From assembly GCA_945928585.1 (NCBI GenBank), contig CAMENQ010000036.1, forward strand, positions 1 through 11,952: 11,952 bases of DNA, given 5' to 3'. A model generated the notes under the pieces. It made no database searches. It was not told where the DNA came from and worked only from the letters and a program-made list of their open reading frames with translations. Below are positions 1 through 6,747 of this stretch, one piece after another. A program made the position numbers and the translations under genes. The stretch's first letter is position 1, and every line of letters begins with the position of its first letter. The DNA comes from an uncultured Roseburia sp. (GTDB lineage Bacteria > Bacillota > Clostridia > Lachnospirales > Lachnospiraceae).

Positions 1-15
1 ATATTATACAAAATA

Positions 16-33
16 AATGTATAATTATAAATC
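16..33 (+). promoter_or_regulatory. candidate ARG box (arginine repressor operator)
   Basis: The 18 bases match the general ARG box pattern TNTGNATWWWWATNCANA at most fixed positions: TGTAT on the left, a four-base A/T centre, then ATAAA on the right, with mismatches at pattern positions 1, 15 and 18. Arginine repressors (ArgR/AhrC) of Bacillus and related bacteria bind such sites upstream of argC operons. The region is so AT-rich that a chance match is a real possibility, and no argR gene is in the window. Confidence 0.3.
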
Positions 34-93
34 GTTTACTGTAGCATATATATAAATAGCGTATAAAAACATTACTAACAGGTAAATCAGTGA

Positions 94-118
94 AAAAATA
101 CTTGTATTTTTATTGCTA
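94..118 (+). promoter_or_regulatory. dyad operator candidate upstream of argC (possible second ARG box)
   Basis: Positions 94-101 (AAAAATAC) and 104-111 (GTATTTTT) form a perfect 8-base inverted repeat around a two-base centre. Overlapping it, 101-118 fits an ARG box on its left half (TTGTAT, A/T centre, TAT) but not on its right half. The dyad lies just upstream of a TATAAT box at 134-139 and covers the place where its -35 element would be, which is the usual position of a repressor site. This is inference from pattern and position only. Confidence 0.3.
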
Positions 119-139
119 TGGTTTTATAGTTAATATAAT
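113..139 (+). promoter_or_regulatory. candidate sigma-A promoter of the arg operon
   Basis: A perfect TATAAT lies at 134-139. The best upstream partner is TTGCTA at 113-118, with a 15-base spacer that is shorter than the preferred 17. Transcription would start near 146 and leave a leader of about 100 bases before argC. Another AT box (TATAAA at 173-178) has no recognisable -35. The call is tentative. Confidence 0.35.
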
Positions 140-248
140 TGCTTACATTATATTAGGAAAAGAATTGTTCCGTATAAAATGCTTTGACAGTGAATGAAGA
201 AGTATGGAATGAGTTCCGGTGATTTAATTGACGAATGGAGGAAAGATT

Positions 249-1289
249 ATGGTACGAGTAGGAATTATTGGCTCTACAGGATATGCAGGGGCGGAGATTG
301 TAAGGCTTCTTTTACAGCATAGAGATGTGGAGATTAAGTGGTATGGCTCACGGAGCTATATAGATAAAAAGTATTATGAAGTTTTTCAAAATATGTTTCA
401 GCTTGTGGATGACAAGTGCCTTGATGATAATATGGAGGAGCTTGCAGAGGCTGTTGATGTTATTTTTACGGCTACGCCTCAGGGACTTTGTGCATCGCTT
501 GTAAATGAGGATATATTAAATAAGGTAAAGATTATTGATTTAAGTGCAGACTTTAGAATAAAGGATGTAGATATATATGAAAAGTGGTATGGCATAGAGC
601 ATAAGAGTCCTCAGTTTATTGGGGAGGCAGTTTATGGTCTGCCGGAGATTAACAGGGATAAGGTTAAGTCGGCGAGACTTATAGCAAATCCGGGATGTTA
701 TCCGACATGCAGTTTTTTGTCTGTATATCCTATGGCGAAGGAAGGACTTATTGATATGAAGTCTGTTATTATAGATGCCAAGTCGGGAACATCAGGTGCA
801 GGACGAGGAGCGAAGGTGAATAATCTGTTTTGCGAGGTGAATGAAAATATAAAGGCGTATGGAGTATTGACTCACAGACATACACCGGAGATTGAGGAGC
901 AGCTTTCTTATGCTTCGGGAAAGGAAACCTCCATTATTTTTACACCTCATCTTGTGCCAATGAACAGAGGTATTCTTGTGACAGCCTATGCAAATCTGAC
1001 GAAAAATGTTTCATATGATGAAGTTAAGGCGATTTATGATAAATATTATAATAATGAAAAGTTTGTCAGAGTCCTTGATAAGGATGTATGTCCTGAGACA
1101 AGATGGGTAGAGGGCAGTAATTTTGTCGATGTGAATTTTAAGATAGATGAAAGAACAAACAGAGTGGTTATGATGGGAGCCATGGATAATCTTGTAAAGG
1201 GTGCGGCAGGTCAGGCTGTCCAGAATATGAATCTGATGTTTGGTTTTAATGAGACAGAGGGACTTTTGGGAGTGCCGATGTTCCCGTAA
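249..1289 (+). CDS. argC: N-acetyl-gamma-glutamyl-phosphate reductase
   Basis: A cytoplasmic enzyme that reduces N-acetylglutamyl-5-phosphate to N-acetylglutamate semialdehyde with NADPH, the third step from glutamate to ornithine. The 346-residue protein has the full family length. Residues 5-16 (GIIGSTGYAGAE) form the Rossmann nucleotide-binding loop; NPGCYPT near 147-153 holds the catalytic Cys150; HRHTPE at 209-214 carries the conserved His region. The ATG at 249 is chosen because GGAGG at 237-241 lies seven bases upstream and the protein then starts MVRVGIIGSTG, as the family does; an in-frame TTG at 228 would add seven unneeded residues. It is the first gene of argC-argJ-argB-argD. The stop codon is followed at once by a palindromic element. 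Confidence 0.97.
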   Translation: MVRVGIIGSTGYAGAEIVRLLLQHRDVEIKWYGSRSYIDKKYYEVFQNMFQLVDDKCLDDNMEELAEAVDVIFTATPQGLCASLVNEDILNKVKIIDLSADFRIKDVDIYEKWYGIEHKSPQFIGEAVYGLPEINRDKVKSARLIANPGCYPTCSFLSVYPMAKEGLIDMKSVIIDAKSGTSGAGRGAKVNNLFCEVNENIKAYGVLTHRHTPEIEEQLSYASGKETSIIFTPHLVPMNRGILVTAYANLTKNVSYDEVKAIYDKYYNNEKFVRVLDKDVCPETRWVEGSNFVDVNFKIDERTNRVVMMGAMDNLVKGAAGQAVQNMNLMFGFNETEGLLGVPMFP

Positions 1290-1366
1290 CAAAGCACCGC
1301 AGGTTGCGGCGCTTGCAAATTCGCATTCGCGAATTTGTTAGTTAAAGAATTTGTGTTGTTGCTTTG
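1290..1366 (+). repeat. palindromic intergenic element A (argC-argJ gap)
   Basis: The element starts on the base after the argC stop. Its ends, CAAAGCA (1290-1296) and TGCTTTG (1360-1366), are perfect inverted repeats. Inside are two hairpins: CCGCA/TGCGG (1297-1301 and 1305-1309, loop GGT) and a perfect 9-base stem CAAATTCGC/GCGAATTTG (1316-1324 and 1329-1337, loop ATTC). It could fold as a branched structure. No T-run follows the strong stems, so it is not a standard terminator. The blocks CAAAGCA, GCAAATT and ATTTGTTA recur in the same order in the argJ-argB gap, pointing to a dispersed REP- or MITE-like repeat family. Genome-wide copies cannot be checked here. Confidence 0.6.
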
Positions 1367-1387
1367 GTAGATATTAATCAATAAAAT
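1359..1387 (+). promoter_or_regulatory. weak candidate internal promoter before argJ
   Basis: TTGCTT at 1359-1364, a 17-base spacer and TAAAAT at 1382-1387 give an acceptable sigma-A pattern. The -35 lies in the right end of palindromic element A. Transcription would start close to 1394, leaving only about 13 bases before the argJ ATG, which is tight but leaves the GAGGA ribosome site in the transcript. The call rests on pattern match only. Confidence 0.25.
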
Positions 1388-1406
1388 AGAGAAAAGAGGA
1401 ATGGTT

Positions 1407-2636
1407 ATGAAACAGATAGAAGGCGGTGTTGTTGCTGCAACAGGGTTTAAGGCAACAGGTCTTGAGGTAGGTATAAAGGCTAACAGTAAGGGAAAAAAGG
1501 ATATGGCTATGGTTTATAGTGATGTGCCGTGTAAGGTGGCAGGTACATTCACTACAAATGTTGTTAAGGCAGCACCTGTAAAGTATGATATGGATATTGT
1601 TGAGAACAGTCCGTATGTACAGGCAGTAGTAGTAAACAGCGGTGTGGCAAATGCATGTACAGGTAAGGAGGGTATGGATAACTGTAAGTCTCTGGCAGTG
1701 GCAGCAGGAAAAGCTTTAAATATACCGGAGTCTGCAGTACTTATAGGTTCGACAGGTGTAATAGGAATGCAGCTTCCTACGGAAAAAATGATAGGTGGTA
1801 TAGAAAAAATGGCAGAAAGCCTTGGCGATACACCGGCTGACGGAACATTGGCAGCAGAAGCCATAATGACCACGGATACAGTGTCAAAGCAGATAGCATT
1901 TGAGGTGGAAATAGGCGGTAAAACAGTTAAAATAGGCGGTATGAGCAAAGGTTCAGGCATGATACATCCAAATATGTGTACAATGCTTGCATACGTAACA
2001 TCTGATGTAAATATATCTAAGGAAATGCTTACAGAGATAGTAAAGGAAGATGTAAAGGATACATTTAACATGATATCCGTTGATGGAGATACATCTACAA
2101 ACGATACTATGCTTGTTATGACAAACGGTCTTGCAGGAAATCCTGAAATAACAGAAAGAAATGAAGATTACAAGACTTTTGCAAAGGCTTTAAGAGAGGT
2201 AAACACTTATCTTGCAAAAAAAATGGCAGGAGACGGAGAAGGTGCCACAGCACTTTTTGAGGTAAAGGTAATAGGAGCAGACACAAAAGAAAATGCAGTT
2301 ACCATAAGCAAGTCTGTAGTATCATCAAGCTTAGTTAAAGCTATGATATACGGTCATGATTCTAACTGCGGAAGAATCCTTTGTGCTATAGGCTATTCAG
2401 GAGTACAGTTTGACCCTGATAATGTTGATTTATATTATGAAAGCAAAGCGGGAAAAATTAAGATTGTGGAAAATGGCGTTCCTACAGACTACAGTGAAGA
2501 GGAAGCTACAAAAATACTGTCAGAAAATGAAGTGACAGCTATAGCTGACATGAAGATGGGAACAGCGGAGGCTACGGCATGGGGCTGTGACCTGACGTAT
2601 GATTATGTAAAAATTAATGCAGATTATAGGAGCTAA
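1407..2636 (+). CDS. argJ: bifunctional glutamate N-acetyltransferase / amino-acid N-acetyltransferase
   Basis: Ornithine acetyltransferase moves the acetyl group from N-acetylornithine to glutamate, closing the cyclic arginine pathway; many members also make N-acetylglutamate from acetyl-CoA. The 409-residue protein has the full family length. GSTGVIG near residues 114-120 is the oxyanion-hole loop. The self-cleavage site is HPNMCTML, so the precursor should split between Cys191 and the nucleophile Thr192; many homologues have Ala before this Thr. ATG 1407 is preferred because AGAGGA at 1395-1400 sits six bases upstream, whereas ATG 1401 touches the ribosome site. The C-terminal half has the usual Asp-Thr-Ser-Thr-Asn-Asp (DGDTSTNDT) stretch. 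Whether it is mono- or bifunctional cannot be told from sequence. Confidence 0.96.
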   Translation: MKQIEGGVVAATGFKATGLEVGIKANSKGKKDMAMVYSDVPCKVAGTFTTNVVKAAPVKYDMDIVENSPYVQAVVVNSGVANACTGKEGMDNCKSLAVAAGKALNIPESAVLIGSTGVIGMQLPTEKMIGGIEKMAESLGDTPADGTLAAEAIMTTDTVSKQIAFEVEIGGKTVKIGGMSKGSGMIHPNMCTMLAYVTSDVNISKEMLTEIVKEDVKDTFNMISVDGDTSTNDTMLVMTNGLAGNPEITERNEDYKTFAKALREVNTYLAKKMAGDGEGATALFEVKVIGADTKENAVTISKSVVSSSLVKAMIYGHDSNCGRILCAIGYSGVQFDPDNVDLYYESKAGKIKIVENGVPTDYSEEEATKILSENEVTAIADMKMGTAEATAWGCDLTYDYVKINADYRS

Positions 2637-2662
2637 ATAGTGTGAAAAATGCACGGCTATTT
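2635..2662 (+). other. hairpin directly after argJ
   Basis: AAATAG (2635-2640) pairs with CTATTT (2657-2662), and the stem continues inward with a T-G wobble and GTG/CAC (2642-2644 and 2652-2654) past one bulged G, around an A-rich loop. The left arm uses the last two bases of the argJ stop codon. The following bases (TTGTGTC) are not a T-run, so it is a poor intrinsic terminator. It might stabilise the upstream message or modulate read-through into argB. Confidence 0.4.
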
Positions 2663-2782
2663 GTGTCGGAGCGTCACAAAGCAGCCGTTATGACAGACGC
2701 AAATTTGAGATTTGTTAAAACGCTCCGGAATGGAGATTATTATGATAATGTGGTCCAAGGAGGAAAATGTGATGGGAAATGA
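2642..2782 (+). CDS. possible 46-codon upstream ORF overlapping the argB start (doubtful)
   Basis: A GTG at 2642 has AGGAG (2628-2632) nine bases upstream and opens a 46-codon frame that ends with TGA at 2780-2782, eleven bases inside argB. That geometry would allow translational coupling to argB. The predicted peptide is basic, has no recognisable domain and is encoded largely by palindromic element B, so it may be only repeat sequence read by chance. No arginine-rich attenuation peptide is apparent. It is reported because a plausible ribosome site and a start/stop overlap are both visible, not because a product is recognised. Confidence 0.15.
   Translation: MKNARLFVSERHKAAVMTDANLRFVKTLRNGDYYDNVVQGGKCDGK
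2666..2728 (+). repeat. palindromic intergenic element B (argJ-argB gap)
   Basis: Outer arms CGGAGCGT (2667-2674) and ACGCTCCG (2720-2727) are perfect 8-base inverted repeats, with a possible extra T-G pair outside. Inside, CAAAT/ATTTG (2700-2704 and 2710-2714) forms a small hairpin, and GCGTC/GACGC (2671-2675 and 2696-2700) is a competing stem. The blocks CAAAGCA (2677-2683), GCAAATT (2699-2705) and ATTTGTTA (2710-2717) match element A in order and roughly in spacing, so the two are probably diverged members of one dispersed family. It lies between argJ and the argB ribosome site and could affect processing of the message. Confidence 0.55.
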
Positions 2783-3692
2783 AAATGAAATGGAGAAATG
2801 GCAGGAGAAAGCAAACGTCTTAATCGAGGCGCTGCCATATATACAAAAATTTAACCGTAAAATAATAGTAGTAAAGTATGGTGGAAGTGCCATGGTTGAT
2901 GAGGAACTTCAAAAAAATGTCATAAAGGATGTAACACTTTTAAAGCTTGTCGGATTTAAGCCTATAATTGTACATGGCGGTGGCAAGGAAATCAGCAGGT
3001 GGATAAGTAAGGTTGGTATGGAACCTAAATTTATAAACGGTCTGCGTGTTACAGATGAACCTACAATGGAGATTGCCGAGATGGTTCTTGGCAGAGTAGG
3101 CAAGAAGCTTGTAACTATGGTGCAGGAGCTTGGAGTAAAGGCAATAAGCATAAGCGGTAAAGACGGTAAGCTTTTAGAGTGTGAAAAAAAATACTCAAAT
3201 GGAGAGGATATAGGTTTTGTGGGTGAAATTGTGAATGTAAATGAAAAGATACTTCTTGATCTTATTGAGAAGGATTTTTTGCCTATTGTAAGCCCTATAG
3301 GACTTGATAGGGATTTTAATACTTACAATATAAATGCAGATGATGCCGCCTGTGCCATAGCAAGGGCAGTGAAAGCAGAAAAGCTGGCATTTCTTACTGA
3401 TATTGAAGGTGTATATCTTAATCCTGAGGAAAAGACATCACTTATATCTGAATTAAGAGTTAGTGAGGCAAGAAAACTTATAGGAAACGGAAATATAGGC
3501 GGTGGTATGCTGCCGAAACTTAATAATTGCATTGATGCCATTGAAAACGGTGTTTCAAGAGTACATATACTTGATGGAAGAAAACTTCATTGTCTTCTGC
3601 TTGAAATATTTACAAAGGGCGGCATAGGAACAGTTATTAAAAAGGATAAAGAGGAGATGTCTGACACTGAGGAGGGAAATAATGGAAACTAG
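2772..3692 (+). CDS. argB: acetylglutamate kinase
   Basis: A cytoplasmic amino-acid kinase that phosphorylates N-acetylglutamate with ATP, the usual control step of the cyclic pathway. The 306-residue protein shows KYGGSAM with Lys35, HGGGKEI at 68-74, the substrate-binding Arg92 region, NINADDAA at 187-194 and GGGMLPKL at 243-250. An N-terminal helix segment ([16 protein letters not shown], about 12-27) is present; kinases with this extension are typically hexameric and inhibited by arginine, which suits an ArgJ organism. ATG 2772 is preferred because GGAGG (2759-2763) lies eight bases upstream; an in-frame ATG at 2742 also has a GGAG upstream and would add ten residues. The acidic, asparagine-rich tail after about residue 290 encodes the argD ribosome site and overlaps argD by 11 bases. 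Confidence 0.96.
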   Translation: MGNENEMEKWQEKANVLIEALPYIQKFNRKIIVVKYGGSAMVDEELQKNVIKDVTLLKLVGFKPIIVHGGGKEISRWISKVGMEPKFINGLRVTDEPTMEIAEMVLGRVGKKLVTMVQELGVKAISISGKDGKLLECEKKYSNGEDIGFVGEIVNVNEKILLDLIEKDFLPIVSPIGLDRDFNTYNINADDAACAIARAVKAEKLAFLTDIEGVYLNPEEKTSLISELRVSEARKLIGNGNIGGGMLPKLNNCIDAIENGVSRVHILDGRKLHCLLLEIFTKGGIGTVIKKDKEEMSDTEEGNNGN

Positions 3693-4869
3693 GGATTATA
3701 TAGAACTTGCTGATAGGAATTTCATACATACATATAACAGATTTCAGGTGGTTTTAGAAAAAGGCGACGGAGTATATCTTTATGATACCGACGGAAAAAA
3801 GTATCTTGACTTCGGAGCGGGTATAGCGGTATTTGCATTTGGCTATAATAATAAAGAATTTAATGATGCAGTAAAGAATCAGATAGATAATATTATTCAC
3901 ACATCAAACTTATTTTATAATATTCCTGCATCACTGGCATCAGACAAAATTATAAGAGCAACAGGGTTTGATAAGGTGTTTTTTACAAACAGCGGAGCAG
4001 AGGCTATAGAGGGAGCGCTTAAGCTTGCTAAGAGATATGCATATAATAAAAAGGGAAAAGGTGAATATGAGATAATAGCCATGAACCATTCTTTCCATGG
4101 AAGAACTATAGGGGCTTTATCGGTTACGGGAAATGAACATTACAGAGAGCCTTTTCTCCCTCTTATGGACGGAGTAAAATTTGCTGAGTTTAACAATATT
4201 GACAGCGTTAAAGAGCTTGTAAATGATAAAACCTGTGCCATTATTATGGAGACAGTTCAGGGTGAAGGCGGTATATATCCTGTAACTGACGAGTTTATTA
4301 AGGGCGTAAGGGAAATATGTGATAAAAATGATATAGTTATGATTTCAGATGAGATACAGTGCGGTATGGGAAGAACCGGAAAGCTGTATGCCTTTGAAAA
4401 TTATGGCATAAAGCCGGATGTGTTTACTACTGCCAAGGCCTTGGGATGTGGTGTCCCTGTAGGTGCCTTTGTTGCAAATAAGAAGGTATCAGATGCACTT
4501 AAGCCGGGAGACCATGGAACAACTTACGGAGGAAATCCTCTTGCGTGTGCGGCAGTATCAAAGGTGTATGATATGTTTACTGAAAGCAATATACTTGACT
4601 ATGTAAAGGAAATATCATTATACCTTGAGTCAGAACTTGATAAAATAGTAAATGAATGCACATATATAAAAGAAAGACGAGGTATGGGGCTGATGCAGGG
4701 ACTTGTGATTGAGGAAAACAGACCTGTTGGAGAAATAGTTAAAAGGGCTATGGATAATGGACTTATTGTTTTGTCTGCAGGAGGAAACGTGCTTCGTATG
4801 GTACCGCCTCTCATTATTTCAAAGGAAAATGTAGACGAGATGACAGATAAGCTAAGAAGATCATTATAG
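3682..4869 (+). CDS. argD: acetylornithine aminotransferase
   Basis: A cytoplasmic, pyridoxal-phosphate-dependent class III aminotransferase that turns N-acetylglutamate semialdehyde into N-acetylornithine with glutamate as amino donor. The 395 residues match the usual length. Visible motifs are [15 protein letters not shown] (102-116), the cofactor-stacking SFHGRT (137-142), [12 protein letters not shown] with Asp223 (222-233), the Schiff-base Lys252 in [11 protein letters not shown], and the C-terminal LRMVPPL. GGAGGG (3671-3676) lies five bases before the ATG, inside the end of argB, so translation of the two is likely coupled. Related enzymes with other omega-amino substrates exist, but the operon context fixes this role well. 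Confidence 0.95.
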   Translation: METRDYIELADRNFIHTYNRFQVVLEKGDGVYLYDTDGKKYLDFGAGIAVFAFGYNNKEFNDAVKNQIDNIIHTSNLFYNIPASLASDKIIRATGFDKVFFTNSGAEAIEGALKLAKRYAYNKKGKGEYEIIAMNHSFHGRTIGALSVTGNEHYREPFLPLMDGVKFAEFNNIDSVKELVNDKTCAIIMETVQGEGGIYPVTDEFIKGVREICDKNDIVMISDEIQCGMGRTGKLYAFENYGIKPDVFTTAKALGCGVPVGAFVANKKVSDALKPGDHGTTYGGNPLACAAVSKVYDMFTESNILDYVKEISLYLESELDKIVNECTYIKERRGMGLMQGLVIEENRPVGEIVKRAMDNGLIVLSAGGNVLRMVPPLIISKENVDEMTDKLRRSL

Positions 4870-4879
4870 GGTGAAACTT

Positions 4880-6151
4880 ATGAAATCAAAGGAAAGAATT
4901 GTAAACATAGTGGTACAGTCGGCTGTACTTGTGGCTATTGCTGTTGTTATTATTGTGCTTGCAGGCTCTTATGGAAAAAATAAAAAAGATGATAGTATTC
5001 AGGAAAGTGAGAGTGAAAAAACTGAAAAGGAATTTAACCTTTGGTACTGCCATGAGAAATATGAACCATATTTAAATGAAGCAGCCACAAGATATGAAGA
5101 GAAAACAGGAATAAAAGTAAATGTAATATATTGTTCAGGTCTTGATTATCTTGAAAATATAAGCGATGCAAATAAAAACGGCAATGGGCCGGATTTGTTT
5201 ATCGAGTCAGAGGAAAATATGCAGAAAATTGTATATTTAGGACTAGCCGAACAAAATTATGAGGATAGCTTTGTAAATGAAGATAATTATCTGAACAAAT
5301 CAATAAATTCCATTACCTTTAACAAAAAACAGTATGGCTATCCATTAGGCTTTCAGACGGCTGTTATGGCGGTGAATATGGCATATGTTGATGAATTGCC
5401 GGATACATTTGATGATATAAAAGCTTTTGCAGACAATTTTAACAGTGAAGGATCAGATAATTCCCATGATTATTCCGGAGTGGAAAGCATATTAAAATGG
5501 GATGTGAAGCCGATAGAGTTCAGCTATGGATTTTTAGGCTCATATATGAATGTTGGCGGAGAATATGGAGATGACGGAACTGTTATTGATGTGAACGGTG
5601 AATCAACAGTAAAGGCAGGAGAATATTTTTATTCACTGGCACAATATTTTTATATGGATATTGATAACATAAGCTATGACAATGTTTTGGATGATTTTGT
5701 AAATGGAAAAATAATATACACCATAGCCGACACTGACATATTGAAAAAGCTTAATGAAAATCAGGTAAATGCTGAACTTATTACACTACCCGGGCTGACA
5801 GATGAACTGGAAACAAAAGAAGTGTCCACCACATCTATGCTTTTCATTAATCCGTATGCTGATATGAAAGATGAGGCAAGGGATTTTGCAAAATTTATTT
5901 CTTATGATATGGCTGATGAGATGTATGACATTACAGGGACGGTCATATCTGCAAAGAAAATAACATATGACAATAAATATCTAAACAGCTTTGTTAAAGC
6001 TTACGAGCAGTCTGTGGGAATGCCGAAACTTATGTATATATCTGATTATTGGATTAAAGCCGGCACTTTGATGGAAAATATATGGAAAGGCAATGATGTG
6101 ACGGAACTGCTTAATTCCTTTGAAGAGGAATTGAAGCAAAGAATGAATTAG
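4880..6151 (+). CDS. membrane-anchored extracellular solute-binding protein (family 1-like), orphan
   Basis: A 423-residue protein with a hydrophobic segment at about 9-29, a charged low-complexity linker (about 33-52) and a periplasmic-binding-protein-like body from about 53 that opens with a strand of the type FNLWYCHE, followed by ATRYEEKTGIKVNV and PDLFIESEEN, typical of family 1 (MalE-like) extracellular binding proteins. The hydrophobic segment ends in VLAGSYG, like a lipobox in which the Cys is Ser, so an uncleaved membrane anchor or ordinary signal peptide is more likely than a lipid anchor. ATG 4880 is chosen because AGGGTGA lies just upstream; GTG 4871 is less likely. It starts ten bases after argD and probably belongs to the arg transcript, but no ABC permease or ATPase is nearby. 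The ligand is unknown. Confidence 0.75.
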   Translation: MKSKERIVNIVVQSAVLVAIAVVIIVLAGSYGKNKKDDSIQESESEKTEKEFNLWYCHEKYEPYLNEAATRYEEKTGIKVNVIYCSGLDYLENISDANKNGNGPDLFIESEENMQKIVYLGLAEQNYEDSFVNEDNYLNKSINSITFNKKQYGYPLGFQTAVMAVNMAYVDELPDTFDDIKAFADNFNSEGSDNSHDYSGVESILKWDVKPIEFSYGFLGSYMNVGGEYGDDGTVIDVNGESTVKAGEYFYSLAQYFYMDIDNISYDNVLDDFVNGKIIYTIADTDILKKLNENQVNAELITLPGLTDELETKEVSTTSMLFINPYADMKDEARDFAKFISYDMADEMYDITGTVISAKKITYDNKYLNSFVKAYEQSVGMPKLMYISDYWIKAGTLMENIWKGNDVTELLNSFEEELKQRMN

Positions 6152-6154
6152 TAT

Positions 6155-6220
6155 AAAATCTCCCTTTGGTGGAAAAAATGTTTATAAAACAGTAAACATT
6201 TTTTGAAGGGAGATTTTTTT
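6155..6220 (+). terminator. long two-part intrinsic terminator overlapping the next ribosome site
   Basis: AAAATCTCCCTT (6155-6166) pairs perfectly with AAGGGAGATTTT (6206-6217). Within it, AAAAAATGTTTA (6173-6184) pairs perfectly with TAAACATTTTTT (6193-6204) around an 8-base loop. A run of seven T (6214-6220) follows the stem and ends on the base before the next gene's ATG. This should end the arg/binding-protein transcript. The 3' arm also contains GGGAG, the only ribosome site for the downstream transporter gene, so the structure could control that gene as well. Confidence 0.85.
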
Positions 6221-6649
6221 ATGGGATATATTATTGCATTAATATCAGGTACATTAATGAGCGTGCAGGGAGTATTTAATACAGAAGTAACTAAATCGGC
6301 AGGAATGTGGGTTACAAACGGCTGGGTGCAGATAACGGCATTTTTGGCATGTCTGGTAGCGTGGTTTTTTTCGGGCAGGGACAGTCTGTCAAATCTTTTC
6401 CGGGTAGACAGCAAATATATGCTTACAGGTGGTATAATTGGAGCATTTATCACATTTACCGTAATAAAAAGCATGGGTTCACTGGGACCTGCAAAGGCAG
6501 TACTTTTGATAGTTATAGCACAGCTTCTGGTGGCATATCTAATAGAACTTTTTGGAATATTCGGAGTGGAAAAGGTAGATTTTTCATGGTCAAAGCTTAT
6601 CGGTATGGCAGTGGCAATTATAGGATTTATAATTTTTAAATGGAAATAA
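6221..6649 (+). CDS. small DMT-superfamily transporter, YdcZ/DUF606-type
   Basis: A 142-residue, very hydrophobic protein with about five membrane segments (roughly 3-20, 32-51, 66-85, 91-113 and 122-140). The start (MGYIIALISGTLMSVQGVFNTEV), a Pro-Ala-Lys-Ala stretch before the fourth segment and the size match the YdcZ/DUF606 branch of the drug/metabolite transporter superfamily; members are half-size and presumably pair to make a carrier. Substrate is unknown. ATG 6221 is preferred over TTG 6203 because GAAGGGAG at 6205-6212 is eight bases upstream. No independent promoter is evident between it and the previous gene, and the whole gap is one terminator-like hairpin, so expression may depend on read-through. 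Confidence 0.8.
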   Translation: MGYIIALISGTLMSVQGVFNTEVTKSAGMWVTNGWVQITAFLACLVAWFFSGRDSLSNLFRVDSKYMLTGGIIGAFITFTVIKSMGSLGPAKAVLLIVIAQLLVAYLIELFGIFGVEKVDFSWSKLIGMAVAIIGFIIFKWK

Positions 6650-6675
6650 AAATTAAAAAAAATTAAAAAAAGATG

Positions 6676-6704
6676 TTGTAAAATTTAACATTATTAGATA
6701 AAAT
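6676..6704 (+). promoter_or_regulatory. putative sigma-A promoter of the comEA-to-comEC operon
   Basis: TTGTAA at 6676-6681, a 17-base spacer and TAAAAT at 6699-6704 give a good vegetative promoter. It lies in an AT-rich gap after the transporter gene and would start transcription near 6711, about 37 bases before the comEA ATG. No comparable promoter is visible before the following genes, so this is the likely start of the operon running through comEC. Confidence 0.55.
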
Positions 6705-6718
6705 AGAATGTGTATGTT

Positions 6719-6744
6719 TGGATATATCCATAGAAAGGATATAT
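6719..6744 (+). promoter_or_regulatory. operator-like palindrome and direct repeat before comEA
   Basis: TGGATATATCCA at 6719-6730 is a perfect 12-base palindrome just downstream of the expected transcription start. GGATATAT occurs at 6720-6727 and again at 6737-6744, a 17-base step. The segments 6722-6729 and 6737-6744 can also pair as an RNA hairpin (8 bases, loop ATAGAAA) that would take up part of the comEA ribosome site AAAGGA (6734-6739). It may be a repressor or response-regulator site, a translational control element, or chance in AT-rich DNA. Confidence 0.35.
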
Positions 6745-6747
6745 TTT

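Larger units (their letters stand above)
1..248 (+). other. AT-rich leader region of the arg operon, no gene
   Basis: No convincing coding region is visible in either strand here. The stretch is very AT-rich and precedes the first gene of the arginine operon, so it should hold the operon promoter and operator; the individual candidate sites are listed separately. The end of any gene to the left of the window is not recognisable. A perfect TTGACA lies at 184-189 but has no acceptable -10 box at the right distance. Confidence 0.6.

Noticed and set aside
184..212. Perfect TTGACA as a -35 element for argC
   Set aside because: No acceptable -10 box occurs 15-19 bases downstream; only GAATGA or TGGAAT-like sequence is found.
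1011..2071. Long reverse-strand open frames opposite argC and argJ
   Set aside because: They lie opposite well-supported genes, have no ribosome sites, give low-complexity peptides and match no family; they are shadows of the real genes.
2690..2782. ATG-started 30-codon frame in the argJ-argB gap
   Set aside because: It has no ribosome site of its own and is only the internal part of the longer GTG frame already listed as doubtful.
6307..6639. Second + strand open frame inside the YdcZ-type gene
   Set aside because: It is an out-of-frame overlap with no ribosome site; the other frame gives a coherent membrane protein of known family.
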